From the NCBI RefSeq assembly GCF_034652275.1, contig NZ_JAXIWG010000001.1, positions 1,054,001-1,118,000 on the forward strand: DNA of 64,000 nt, in the 5' to 3' direction. Numbering within the stretch: position 1 is the first letter of the stretch; each line of letters starts with the position of its first letter. This stretch comes from Yoonia sp034652275. GTDB taxonomy: Bacteria; Pseudomonadota; Alphaproteobacteria; Rhodobacterales; Rhodobacteraceae. Shown here one piece after another: positions 44,613 to 52,093 of this stretch. The position numbers and the translations under genes are program-made. The notes under the pieces were generated by a model. The model was not told the origin of the DNA. It made no database searches and worked only from the letters and a program-made list of their open reading frames with translations.

Positions 44613-45917
44613 ATGAACCCGCTTTACCGAAACGACCGCCCCGGGCAGATGCCGCAAAGCTGGTATGTCGCAAGCACCGACCTGCCGCCCGAACGCCCTG
44701 CCCTGTTCGGCGAGGTGGTGGCCGACGTCTGCGTCATCGGCGCGGGGTATACCGGCCTGTCAGCGGCGTGGCATCTGGCGCAAAAGGGGCTTGATGTCGT
44801 CGTGCTGGATGCGCATCGTGCGGGTTTCGGCGCGTCGGGTCGCAACGGCGGCCAAGTCGGCACGGGCTTTAACGCCAGCCAGCAAAGCCTTGCGCGCAAA
44901 CTTGGGGCGGGCAATGCCGCAGCTCTCTGGGCACTGGCCGAGGAAGCCAAGGCCGATGTCCGCCAGACCTGTGCCGATCATATCCCCGAGGCGCAGTACA
45001 AGCCCGGTGTGGCACACGGCTATTACTCCGCGTCCGAAGCCCGCGATTACGACGCCGATGCCGATTATCTGGCGCAGACCTATGGCTATGACCGGATCGA
45101 GAAACTCAGCCCCGACGCGATGCGCGATCTGGTGAAATCGCCGCTTTACAAGGGCGGCTTGCTCGACATGGGCGCAGGCCATCTGCACCCTTTGCGCTAT
45201 GCTTTGGGGCTGGCGCGACTGGCCGAGGCGGCGGGCGCGCGGATCTATGACCGCTCTGAGGTCACTGGCATCGTCAATGGTGATCCGGCAGTCGTGCAGA
45301 CTGGCCAAGGCCAGGTCCGCGCGCGGCGTGTCATCATGGCGGGCAATGGATACATGCCCAATATCAACCGCGCCGTGGCGGCCAAGGTCATGCCGATCAA
45401 TTCCTTCATCTGTGCGACCGAACCCTTGGGGGATCGTGCGCGCGAGGTGCTGGCGCGCGATATCGCCGTGGCCGACAGCAAGTTCGTGGTGAATTACTAT
45501 CGCATGTCCGAGGATAACCGGTTCCTGTTCGGCGGGCGCGAAAGCTATTCCATCGGCTTTCCGCGCGACATCAGCACGGCGCTGATCCAGCGGATGACGA
45601 ACCTTTTTCCCCAGCTTGAGGGCGTGAAGGTTGACTATGTCTGGGGCGGCACCCTTGGTATCACCATGACCCGCCTACCCGCGATCCAGCGGGTGGCGCC
45701 CAACGTGTTGTCAGGCGCGGGGTTTTCGGGGCATGGCGTTGCATTGTCCGGCCTTGCGGGCAAGGTCATGGCCGAGGCGGTGGCCGGGCAAGCAGGCCGT
45801 TTCGACACGCTGGCGGGGCTGAAAGTTCCCAGCTTTCCGGGCGGCCGCGCGTTTCGGGCACCCCTGCTGACGCTGGCGATGACGTGGTACGCGCTGCGCG
45901 ACCGGCTGGGGGTCTAA
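44613..45917 (+). CDS. FAD-dependent amine oxidoreductase (PuuB/OrdL-like)
   Basis: The product has 434 residues of the DAO family. The dinucleotide fold is V-I-G-A-G-Y-T-G-L-S-A-A-W-H near 36-49, then the FAD-contacting R-N-G-G-Q-V near 74-79, and the C-terminal G-F-S-G-H-G-V-A-L near 370-378. The N-terminus N-P-L-Y-R-N-D-R-P matches gamma-glutamylputrescine oxidase-like enzymes. It would oxidise the gamma-glutamylated amine made by the ligases upstream. It lies 130 bases after the peptidase gene. The dehydrogenase and transaminase expected for a full Puu route are not in the window. Confidence 0.88.
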   Translation: MNPLYRNDRPGQMPQSWYVASTDLPPERPALFGEVVADVCVIGAGYTGLSAAWHLAQKGLDVVVLDAHRAGFGASGRNGGQVGTGFNASQQSLARKLGAGNAAALWALAEEAKADVRQTCADHIPEAQYKPGVAHGYYSASEARDYDADADYLAQTYGYDRIEKLSPDAMRDLVKSPLYKGGLLDMGAGHLHPLRYALGLARLAEAAGARIYDRSEVTGIVNGDPAVVQTGQGQVRARRVIMAGNGYMPNINRAVAAKVMPINSFICATEPLGDRAREVLARDIAVADSKFVVNYYRMSEDNRFLFGGRESYSIGFPRDISTALIQRMTNLFPQLEGVKVDYVWGGTLGITMTRLPAIQRVAPNVLSGAGFSGHGVALSGLAGKVMAEAVAGQAGRFDTLAGLKVPSFPGGRAFRAPLLTLAMTWYALRDRLGV

Positions 45918-46141
45918 GCCCGGTTTGCCTATTACCCTGACGGCCTGTGCAGTTGATCCGGCTGCTATACTCTATCAGCAGGCCATATCAACCAACACGC
46001 TTAACCATTGATTAAATTGAGTTTTTTGTCACATATCGGGGTTTAGATCATTACAGCATACGTTTGCGGTGTGCGCTTGTCGGGGCGTCCCGTATCGAAG
46101 TCTGGGACATATTGTCCAGAAATGAGATTTAAGGACGGGTA

Positions 46142-46777
46142 ATGAAGACTTTTTCTGTACTAGTACTGCTGACCGCAGGATTGAGCGGCGCAGCAAGCGC
46201 ACAAGAGACATGGACAGGCGCTTATGCCGGACTGTCCGCAGGCTATGCAAAGGCCGACTTTGGCTGGGACAACCTCGAAGTGGACACCGCAGAAGTGCCT
46301 GCCGAAGGTGATGGCGCGACCTTTGGCCTGCGCGCTGGTTACGATCAGCAGTTCGGTCAGACTGTGGTTGGCGGGTTTGCCGAATACGGCAAAATGGACA
46401 TTTCCGGAACCGGCGTACACAGCCTTTACCCGACCGACAACGTCGAATACACCGTCGAGGATTATCTGCTGGTCGGCGCGCGTGCTGGACGGCTTGTCGG
46501 CGGGGCGTTGGTCTATGGCACCGGTGGCGTGGCCGTGAGCGAGCTGCAGACGACGTACACAAATCCGAGGGTATTCGTCTACGAACCCGAGCGGCTGGTC
46601 GGTTTCATGGTCGGTGTCGGCTATGAGCGGATGTTGACGACCGACTGGTCGGTGATGACCGAGTTGCGTTACGTAGATTTCAAGGAGCAAGCCCGCGATC
46701 CCGTGGGAAACACGGTACGGAACGAAATCGGCTATGAAACGACAAGCCTGATCGTCGGTCTGCATCGCCGGTTCTGA
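46142..46777 (+). CDS. Omp25/porin-like outer-membrane beta-barrel protein
   Basis: The product has 211 residues. The signal peptide ends S-A-Q, then W-T-G-A-Y-A-G-L-S-A-G-Y, the opening of the Omp25/Omp31-type eight-stranded barrel. Glycine/aromatic-alternating strands run to a terminal Phe (H-R-R-F). Such proteins are abundant surface proteins of alphaproteobacteria. The 224 bases before it are AT-richer than the surroundings and must hold its promoter, though I could not fix the -10/-35. A hairpin follows the stop. Confidence 0.86.
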   Translation: MKTFSVLVLLTAGLSGAASAQETWTGAYAGLSAGYAKADFGWDNLEVDTAEVPAEGDGATFGLRAGYDQQFGQTVVGGFAEYGKMDISGTGVHSLYPTDNVEYTVEDYLLVGARAGRLVGGALVYGTGGVAVSELQTTYTNPRVFVYEPERLVGFMVGVGYERMLTTDWSVMTELRYVDFKEQARDPVGNTVRNEIGYETTSLIVGLHRRF

Positions 46778-46781
46778 ATGC

Positions 46782-46812
46782 AAGGGGCGTGTCGGATCGG
46801 CACGCCCTTACC
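46782..46812 (+). terminator. Terminator after the outer-membrane barrel gene
   Basis: GGGCGTG (46785-46791) pairs with CACGCCC (46801-46807), extended by AA/TT around a one-base bulge, and is followed by a pyrimidine-rich TTACCTTTC. It starts 4 bases after the stop. Confidence 0.6.
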
Positions 46813-46882
46813 TTTCAAGGGGCCCGGCAAAACTGCATTGACTGCGCGGTCTTCTTCGTCGCAACCATGAAGACTCACGACA

Positions 46883-47419
46883 TTACTTTTTCATCTTCTC
46901 TAGCTTTTCCTGCAATTCGGCCAGTTGCGTCTTGATCTCGTCGAGATCGTCACCGTCCTTGGCAGGGCCGGAACTGCCGCCGACCAGACCGCCCGTCATC
47001 GCCTTGAAGAACGCGGCCTGCTGGGCGCGCATTGCATCAAAGCCCGGCATCGCGGTCATCGGGTTGGCCTTGGTCATGTTTTCCATGGCCTTGGACTGGC
47101 CTTCGCGCAGCATCTCGAAACTGGCGGCAAGGAATTGCGGGACCACAGACGCGGCTTGCGTGGTGTAGCTGCGCACCAGATCAGTCAGCACGTCGACGGG
47201 CAGCACGCTTTCGCCGCGGCTTTCGTGTTCGGCTATGATCTGGAGAAGATATTGCCGCGTCAGGTCGTCGCCTGATTTCAGATCGACGATCTGCACTTCG
47301 CGGCCTTCGCGGATGAACAGCGCGATATCTTCCAGCGTGACGTAGTCGCTGGTTTCGGTGTTATACAGGCGCCGGCTCGCGTAGCGCTTGATAAGCAGTG
47401 GTTTGTTGGTGTCAGCCAA
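46883..47419 (-). CDS. phaR: Polyhydroxyalkanoate synthesis repressor PhaR
   Basis: The product has 178 residues. The N-terminal DNA/PHA-binding region holds K-R-Y-A-S-R-R-L-Y-N-T-E-T-S-D-Y-V-T-L and I-V-D-L-K-S-G-D-D-L-T-R. The centre is the PHB accumulation domain, and the C-terminus a Lys/Glu coiled coil. PhaR represses phasin and synthase genes until it is titrated onto PHA granules. I choose TTG 47419 because GGGGGAGGG lies 6 bases before it and it gives the family N-terminus. The ATG at 47440 would have no ribosome site and lies beside the PhaR-type operator. Confidence 0.93.
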   Translation of the reverse strand: MADTNKPLLIKRYASRRLYNTETSDYVTLEDIALFIREGREVQIVDLKSGDDLTRQYLLQIIAEHESRGESVLPVDVLTDLVRSYTTQAASVVPQFLAASFEMLREGQSKAMENMTKANPMTAMPGFDAMRAQQAAFFKAMTGGLVGGSSGPAKDGDDLDEIKTQLAELQEKLEKMKK

Positions 47420-47425
47420 GACGCG

Positions 47426-47434
47426 CCCTCCCCC
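47426..47434 (-). promoter_or_regulatory. Ribosome-binding site that decides the phaR start
   Basis: On the minus strand this reads GGGGGAGGG, 6 bases ahead of TTG 47419. It falls inside the coding region if the ATG at 47440 is used, which argues for the TTG start. Confidence 0.6.
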
Positions 47435-47441
47435 GGACATG

Positions 47442-47454
47442 TTGCACTGCAGAG
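47442..47454. promoter_or_regulatory. PhaR-type operator upstream of phaR
   Basis: TTGCACTGCAGAG contains the TGCA-C-TGCA core shared with the operators at phaP and phaC/phaZ, with weaker flanks. It lies 23 bases upstream of the chosen phaR start and fits autorepression, as known for PhaR in Paracoccus. Confidence 0.65.
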
Positions 47455-47500
47455 AAGCCTAGGCTGCGTATGCAAAAAAGGAAAGCGTTACCTCGAACGA

Positions 47501-47529
47501 AAAACGGCCCGCATGACGCGGGCCGTTTT
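47501..47529. terminator. Bidirectional terminator between phaP and phaR
   Basis: Perfect 12-base stem AAAACGGCCCGC (47501-47512) with GCGGGCCGTTTT (47518-47529), 5-base loop. Flanking A and T runs make it an intrinsic terminator; on the minus strand it ends phaP transcripts before phaR, so phaR needs its own promoter. Confidence 0.88.
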
Positions 47530-47564
47530 CAGAACAAACCCCGAGGGAGGGCGGGGCAGTTCGC

Positions 47565-48011
47565 TTACTTCGCGGCTGTCGCTTTTTTCGCAGCAGCGGT
47601 CACTTCGTTCGTCGCTTTCTTGGCAGCGGCGGTCATTTCTTCGGACATGTCCTTGCCAGCGGCCAGAACCAGTTCCATCGTCTGTGTCTGGACCTTTTTC
47701 GCGATCTCGGCGAAAGCGGCCATATGCTCGGCGGCGGATTCAGCAGAGGCCGATGCGAAATCGGTCATCGCTTTGGCGTAATCGGCTGGCTCTGCCTTGG
47801 CGGATGCCATGGACTGCAGCTTGCTCAGCGTGTCCTGTGTCCACTTGGCGGACAGTTCGGTCGACTTGTGTGCGGCGTCGATGGCGACGGACGACATTTT
47901 CTCGGCCAGAGCGGTCTGGTTCTTGAATGTGTCTTCCATTGCTTTTGTGTCGACGGGGAACGCGCCCATCATGTCTTTGAACACGGCGGTGAAATCTTGG
48001 GTCTTGGCCAT
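47565..48011 (-). CDS. phaP: Phasin, PHA granule-associated protein
   Basis: The product has 148 residues, an all-helical phasin. An amphipathic N-terminal part (Q-D-F-T-A-V-F-K-D-M-M-G-A-F) is followed by phasin_2-type helices and an Ala/Lys-rich tail (A-A-A-K-K-A-T) like that of several alphaproteobacterial phasins. It coats granules and controls their size. AAAGGATTACTCC precedes the ATG. It is under the PhaR-operator promoter at 48065-48093 and ends at the hairpin 47501-47529, so it is a monocistronic, probably highly expressed unit. Confidence 0.92.
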   Translation of the reverse strand: MAKTQDFTAVFKDMMGAFPVDTKAMEDTFKNQTALAEKMSSVAIDAAHKSTELSAKWTQDTLSKLQSMASAKAEPADYAKAMTDFASASAESAAEHMAAFAEIAKKVQTQTMELVLAAGKDMSEEMTAAAKKATNEVTAAAKKATAAK

Positions 48012-48064
48012 TGGAGTAATCCTTTATGTGTGCGGATCAACATCCGCTGTTTTCGTCTGACACC

Positions 48065-48093
48065 AATATGCATGCTGCAGTGCAGCATTTCAA
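48065..48093 (-). promoter_or_regulatory. phaP promoter, with a PhaR operator filling the spacer
   Basis: On the minus strand: -35 TTGAAA (48088-48093), 17-base spacer, -10 CATATT (48065-48070). The start codon lies 54 bases downstream of the -10. The spacer coincides almost exactly with operator 48072-48088, so a bound repressor would block RNA polymerase directly. Confidence 0.72.
48072..48088. promoter_or_regulatory. PhaR-type operator 1 at phaP
   Basis: ATGCTGCA-G-TGCAGCAT is a perfect palindrome with 8-base arms. It agrees with the CTGC-N3-4-GCAG type of site reported for Paracoccus denitrificans PhaR. It overlaps the phaP promoter spacer. Confidence 0.8.
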
Positions 48094-48102
48094 GTATTTT
48101 TT

Positions 48103-48117
48103 CTGCACTGCAGCATG
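48103..48117. promoter_or_regulatory. PhaR-type operator 2 at phaP
   Basis: CTGCACTGCAGCATG shares CATGCTGCAGTGCAG with operator 1 on the opposite strand. It lies just upstream of the phaP -35 box and about 30 bases from operator 1 centre to centre (three helical turns), so cooperative binding is possible. Confidence 0.72.
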
Positions 48118-48129
48118 AAATTTTTGTAA

Positions 48130-48151
48130 AGCGGAAAAAGCGTATTCCGCT
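48130..48151 (-). terminator. Terminator of phaC
   Basis: AGCGGAA (48130-48136) pairs with TTCCGCT (48145-48151), directly after the phaC stop. On the minus strand it is followed by TTACAAAAATTT. The stem is short, but the position and T/A-rich tail fit. Confidence 0.6.
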
Positions 48152-48154
48152 GGC

Positions 48155-49951
48155 TTACTTAGCGGAAACGTAAGTGCCGGGTGCGGGGGCCAGAACCGGA
48201 TGATCAGCGCTGCCCGGTGTGCGTGCAGGCACGGATTTGCCGGATTTCGGCGCCAGCCACGAATCCCAGCGTGGCCACCACGACCCGTCATGGCGCACCG
48301 CGGTGTCGCGCCAGTCCTCGACCGTCAGCCCCAGTTCGGGGTTGGTGTAATGGCCATACTTGTTCTTGCTGGGCGGATTGATGATCCCCGCGATATGGCC
48401 GGATTCCGACAGGATGAAAGTCTTGTCCTTCGATCCCATCTTTTGCACGCCGGTATAGCTGCTTTTCCAAGCGGCGATGTGGTCCGTCTCGCAGGCGATG
48501 GCGCAAAGCGGGACGGTCACGTCTTTCAGATGGACCTTGGTGCCGCAGATCTCGAACCCGTCGGTGGCGAAACGGTCGCCCTGACACAGGCCACGCAGGT
48601 ATTCGACCGACATCTTGGCCGGCAGGTTGGTGCCGTCCCCGTTCCAGTACAGCAGATCGAAGGCAGGCGGGGCCTTGCCCATCATGTAGCTCTTGATCGC
48701 AGGCCCATAGATCAGGTCGTTGGAGCGCAGATAGGAAAAGGTGCGCGACATGAAAAAGGAATCGAGGATGCCGTTCTCGTTCACTTCCGCCTCGATCCCG
48801 TCGACAAAATCATCGTCAAGGAACACCCCCACCTCGCCCCTGTCGGAGAAATCGGTCAGCGTGGTGAACAAGGTCGCGGCGTTGACGGAGGTATCCTTGC
48901 GCTGTTTCATCAGCGCCAGCGTCAGCGACAGCGTCGTGCCAGCGATGCAATAGCCCACGGCGTTGATCTTTTTGACGCCGCAGATCTTTTTCACCTCGGC
49001 GATGGCGGTCAGATAGCCGTCTTCAACGTAATCGGACATCGCTGTGTCGGCATAGGACGCATCGGGGTTCACCCAAGATACGACAAACACAGTATAGCCT
49101 TGATCCACGGCCCATTTGATCAGGCTGTTCTGCGGTTTCAGGTCAAGAATGTAAAACTTGTTGATCCACGGCGGAAAGATCAGCAGCGGGATTTCATGGA
49201 CCGTGTCCGTGCTGGGCGCATATTGGATCAGCTCGAACATATGGTTGCGGAAAACGACCGACCCCGGCGTCGTTGCCAGATTCTCGCCAAGCTTGAACGC
49301 CTTTTTATCGGCCAGTGTCACGACGAGGTCACCGTCGTTGGCTTCCAGATCTGCGATCATGTTTTCCAGCCCCGCAACAAGGCTTTCGCCTTCGGTCTCG
49401 GCGGCAAGCGCCAGCGCTTCGGGGTTGGTGGGCAGGAAATTGGTGGGGCTGATCATGTCGACAAGCTGCTGGCTGAAATAGCGCAGGCGCTTTTTCTCGT
49501 CCGCGTCCAAGGTGTCGATATCCTCGACTGCCTGCTGCACGGCAGCGGCATTCATCAGGTATTGCTGCTTGATGAAGTTGAAATAGGGGTTGGTGTCCCA
49601 AAGTTCGTGGCTGAAACGACGATCCTTTGGGGTGTCGTCACTGGGTGGCGTCAGCTTGCCCTGCGCCAGCAGGTGCTGGGCCTCGACGTAATGCTTGACC
49701 GACTTGCCCCAGAATTCCAGCTGATGTTCGATCAGCTTGGCGGGATTCTGCATCATCTCGGTCATATAGGCGCTGGCGGCCTTGACATAAAGTTCCTGAC
49801 TTGGCCCCTGCAGGGCGGGGGCGACCTTGCGCGATTGCCCCATCACTTTCAACAAACGCTGGGTGAGTTCTTCGACACGTGCAAGATTTGCTTCCAGTTT
49901 GGCAACACCTGTGCCCATTTCGTTGGCGGAATCTAAATCGTTTGTTGTCAT
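48155..49951 (-). CDS. phaC: Class I polyhydroxyalkanoate synthase
   Basis: The product has 598 residues. The N-terminal domain (about 1-170) is variable and helical. The alpha/beta-hydrolase catalytic domain has the lipase-like box G-Y-C335-I-A-G with the catalytic Cys, D490 in E-T-D-H-I and H519 in S-G-H-I-A-G. The length above 590 and the lack of a nearby phaE or second phaR subunit gene mark class I. It polymerises 3-hydroxyacyl-CoA into PHA on granules. I choose ATG 49951 because AGGCGA lies about 6 bases before it; the ATG at 49957 touches that site. It is divergent from phaZ across one PhaR-type operator. Confidence 0.95.
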   Translation of the reverse strand: MTTNDLDSANEMGTGVAKLEANLARVEELTQRLLKVMGQSRKVAPALQGPSQELYVKAASAYMTEMMQNPAKLIEHQLEFWGKSVKHYVEAQHLLAQGKLTPPSDDTPKDRRFSHELWDTNPYFNFIKQQYLMNAAAVQQAVEDIDTLDADEKKRLRYFSQQLVDMISPTNFLPTNPEALALAAETEGESLVAGLENMIADLEANDGDLVVTLADKKAFKLGENLATTPGSVVFRNHMFELIQYAPSTDTVHEIPLLIFPPWINKFYILDLKPQNSLIKWAVDQGYTVFVVSWVNPDASYADTAMSDYVEDGYLTAIAEVKKICGVKKINAVGYCIAGTTLSLTLALMKQRKDTSVNAATLFTTLTDFSDRGEVGVFLDDDFVDGIEAEVNENGILDSFFMSRTFSYLRSNDLIYGPAIKSYMMGKAPPAFDLLYWNGDGTNLPAKMSVEYLRGLCQGDRFATDGFEICGTKVHLKDVTVPLCAIACETDHIAAWKSSYTGVQKMGSKDKTFILSESGHIAGIINPPSKNKYGHYTNPELGLTVEDWRDTAVRHDGSWWPRWDSWLAPKSGKSVPARTPGSADHPVLAPAPGTYVSAK

Positions 49952-49969
49952 GTTCATTCGCCTATGCGT

Positions 49970-49987
49970 ATGCTGCAAGTGCAGCAT
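49970..49987. promoter_or_regulatory. PhaR-type operator between phaC and phaZ
   Basis: ATGCTGCA-AG-TGCAGCAT, 8-base arms with a 2-base centre, lies in the 62-base gap between the divergent phaC and phaZ starts. The arms are identical to phaP operator 1, but the centre is one base longer. It could repress both genes at once. Confidence 0.78.
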
Positions 49988-50013
49988 GTGTGCGTGACCG
50001 ATCGGAGCTTTCG

Positions 50014-51282
50014 ATGAAGTATATGATGACCTATGACCTTATGGAAAGCACGCGGAATACCTATCAGTGGCTGGGGGCCAGTGCGCGCGCCTATGCATCC
50101 TATCCGATGATGTCTTGGGCCGCAAATCCGGCCATGGACTGGCTGAACGCCTGGGGTGAAGTGACCGAACGCACCTTTGCCCGTATGGTGGCGAAACCCG
50201 ACTGGAACCTGCCGCCGATTTCCGATGAAAAGGGCCGCGATCATACCTTTGTTGTTGAACGCGTGCTGGAACGGCCTTTTGGCGATCTGATCCATTTTAC
50301 AACGCCCAAACGCAAACCAAGCAAACGCCGCATCCTTCTTGTCGCACCGATGTCCGGACACTACGCGACGCTGCTGCGCAAGACCGTGCTGAGCCTGCTG
50401 TCCGATGCCGATGTCTATATCACCGACTGGCACAACGCGCGCGACATTCCCGTCAGCGCGGGCAAGTTCGATGTTGAAGATTATACAATGTATCTGGTCG
50501 AATTCATGCGCGAGCTTGGCCCCGATACCCATGTGATCGCAGTCTGCCAGCCCGTGCCGCTGGCACTCGCGGCAACCGCATATCTGGCCGCAGAAGACCC
50601 CAAGGCGCAGCCACGGTCACTGACCTTGATTGGCGGCCCTGTCGACCCAGAGGCGAACCACACCGAAGTCACCGATTTCGGGCGCTCGGTCACCATGGGC
50701 CAGCTGGAACAGACGATGATCCAGCGCGTCGGCTTCAAATATAGTGGCGTGGGCCGTCTGGTCTATCCGGGGCTGTTGCAGCTTGCGTCATTTATCTCGA
50801 TGAACATGGAAACCCATACCAACGCTTTCCGCGACCAGATCATCAAGGCCGCCAAGGGCGAGGCGTCAGATTTCGACAAGCACAACATATTCTATGACGA
50901 ATATCTGGCGGTCATGGACATGACGGCGGAATTCTATCTGTCCACGGTCGAGCGGATCTTCAAGAACCGCGAAATCGCGCTCAACAGCTTTACCGTGAAC
51001 GGCAAGGCTGTCGATCTGGGCAAGATCACGACCGTCGCCGTCAAGATCGTCGAAGGCGAAAAGGACGATATCTCTGCCCCCGGCCAATGCCTTGCCGCGT
51101 TGCCCCTGCTGACAGGCCTGCCTGACAGCAAGAAATTCGCGCATCTGGAACCCGGTGCCGGGCATTACGGGATTTTCGCAGGTAGCAGCTGGCGGCATAA
51201 CATCCGCCCGCTTGTGCTTGATTTCATCGACGCCAATTCCGGTGACACGGCCAAACCCGCCAACAAGAACGCCGCGGCCTGA
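50014..51282 (+). CDS. phaZ: Intracellular polyhydroxyalkanoate depolymerase
   Basis: The product has 422 residues with the PhaZ start Y-D-L-M-E-S-T-R-N and a cytosolic alpha/beta fold. The nucleophile is a Cys in the pattern V-C-Q-P-V near 180-184, as in the Paracoccus/Ralstonia PhaZ1 type rather than a Ser-containing lipase box. C-terminal P-G-A-G-H-Y-G-I-F carries the His. It mobilises stored PHA. The start at 50014 follows CGGAG; an open frame reaching back to 49879 lies over phaC. It is followed by a convergent pseudo-hydrolase gene after 1 base. Confidence 0.92.
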   Translation: MKYMMTYDLMESTRNTYQWLGASARAYASYPMMSWAANPAMDWLNAWGEVTERTFARMVAKPDWNLPPISDEKGRDHTFVVERVLERPFGDLIHFTTPKRKPSKRRILLVAPMSGHYATLLRKTVLSLLSDADVYITDWHNARDIPVSAGKFDVEDYTMYLVEFMRELGPDTHVIAVCQPVPLALAATAYLAAEDPKAQPRSLTLIGGPVDPEANHTEVTDFGRSVTMGQLEQTMIQRVGFKYSGVGRLVYPGLLQLASFISMNMETHTNAFRDQIIKAAKGEASDFDKHNIFYDEYLAVMDMTAEFYLSTVERIFKNREIALNSFTVNGKAVDLGKITTVAVKIVEGEKDDISAPGQCLAALPLLTGLPDSKKFAHLEPGAGHYGIFAGSSWRHNIRPLVLDFIDANSGDTAKPANKNAAA

Positions 51283-51283
51283 T

Positions 51284-52003
51284 CTACATCCGCAGCATCA
51301 GCGGCGCTTTCATCCAAGCCCGCAGTGCAGCCGTCACCTGATCAGGCGCTTCGAGCGTGGGCATGTATCCTGCGTCCTCGATCACCTTCAGCGTGGCATA
51401 GGGGATCAGTTCGGCCATGAATTCCTGCCGTTTGAGCGGATATTGCCCGTCATGCCGCCCGCAGATCACAAAGGCGGGCTGCTTGATCTGGCTGAGCGTC
51501 GATTGCTGGTCCTTGCGCCGCTGCATCGCGCGCGACTGGCTGACATAGGCCGCAGGCCCCAGCGCCTCGCCCATCTGGCGCAGATGCCGGACCAGCGCGA
51601 CACGGTCGGTCGTGGGGGCCATCCATGTCGAATTGATCTCGTGCTGGAGGACTTCGTGCCAGCGCCCGCCGCCTTTGGCCGCGATGATATGGGGTTCGCG
51701 CGCAGCGGCGGTCTCGGGCGTTTCCGCCTGCGCGCTGGTCGCGATCAATGCGATGCGGGTCACACGGTCGGGCGCGCGGCGCAGGATTTCCAGCGCGACC
51801 ATGCCGCCCATCCCCATCCCAGCCAGCGCGAATTTCGCAGGCGCCCATGTCAGGATCTGGGAGGCGACTTCCTCCATCCGCTCGCCCTGCGTCGTGGGCG
51901 CGAACATCACCGCGTAATCATTCCCGAGCTCCAGGATCTGCGGCCCGAACACCCCCACATCGCACAGCATGGGGGGCACAAGGACGATCGGCTCTCGCGA
52001 CAT
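51284..52003 (-). CDS. Alpha/beta-hydrolase fold protein lacking nucleophile and catalytic His
   Basis: The product has 239 residues with a clear alpha/beta-hydrolase outline (I-V-L-V-P-P-M-L-C-D at the start). The nucleophile elbow, normally G-x-S-x-G, reads G62-M63-G64-M65-G66, so Ser is replaced by Gly. The terminal motif that usually reads G-H-M-P-T-L-E reads G-Y213-M-P-T-L-E. Only the acid (D185 in R-H-D-G) remains. The frame is intact, so the protein is probably made, but a classical esterase role is unlikely. It is convergent with phaZ and precedes nothing in an obvious operon. Confidence 0.82.
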   Translation of the reverse strand: MSREPIVLVPPMLCDVGVFGPQILELGNDYAVMFAPTTQGERMEEVASQILTWAPAKFALAGMGMGGMVALEILRRAPDRVTRIALIATSAQAETPETAAAREPHIIAAKGGGRWHEVLQHEINSTWMAPTTDRVALVRHLRQMGEALGPAAYVSQSRAMQRRKDQQSTLSQIKQPAFVICGRHDGQYPLKRQEFMAELIPYATLKVIEDAGYMPTLEAPDQVTAALRAWMKAPLMLRM

Positions 52004-52093
52004 TGATTTGATCCCTGGTATTTCCGGCTGCGGCCCTTTTGGCCTGCAAGTCCGCCCATCACAAGGGCGATCGGCGCAGGACCGCCGAAGGGG

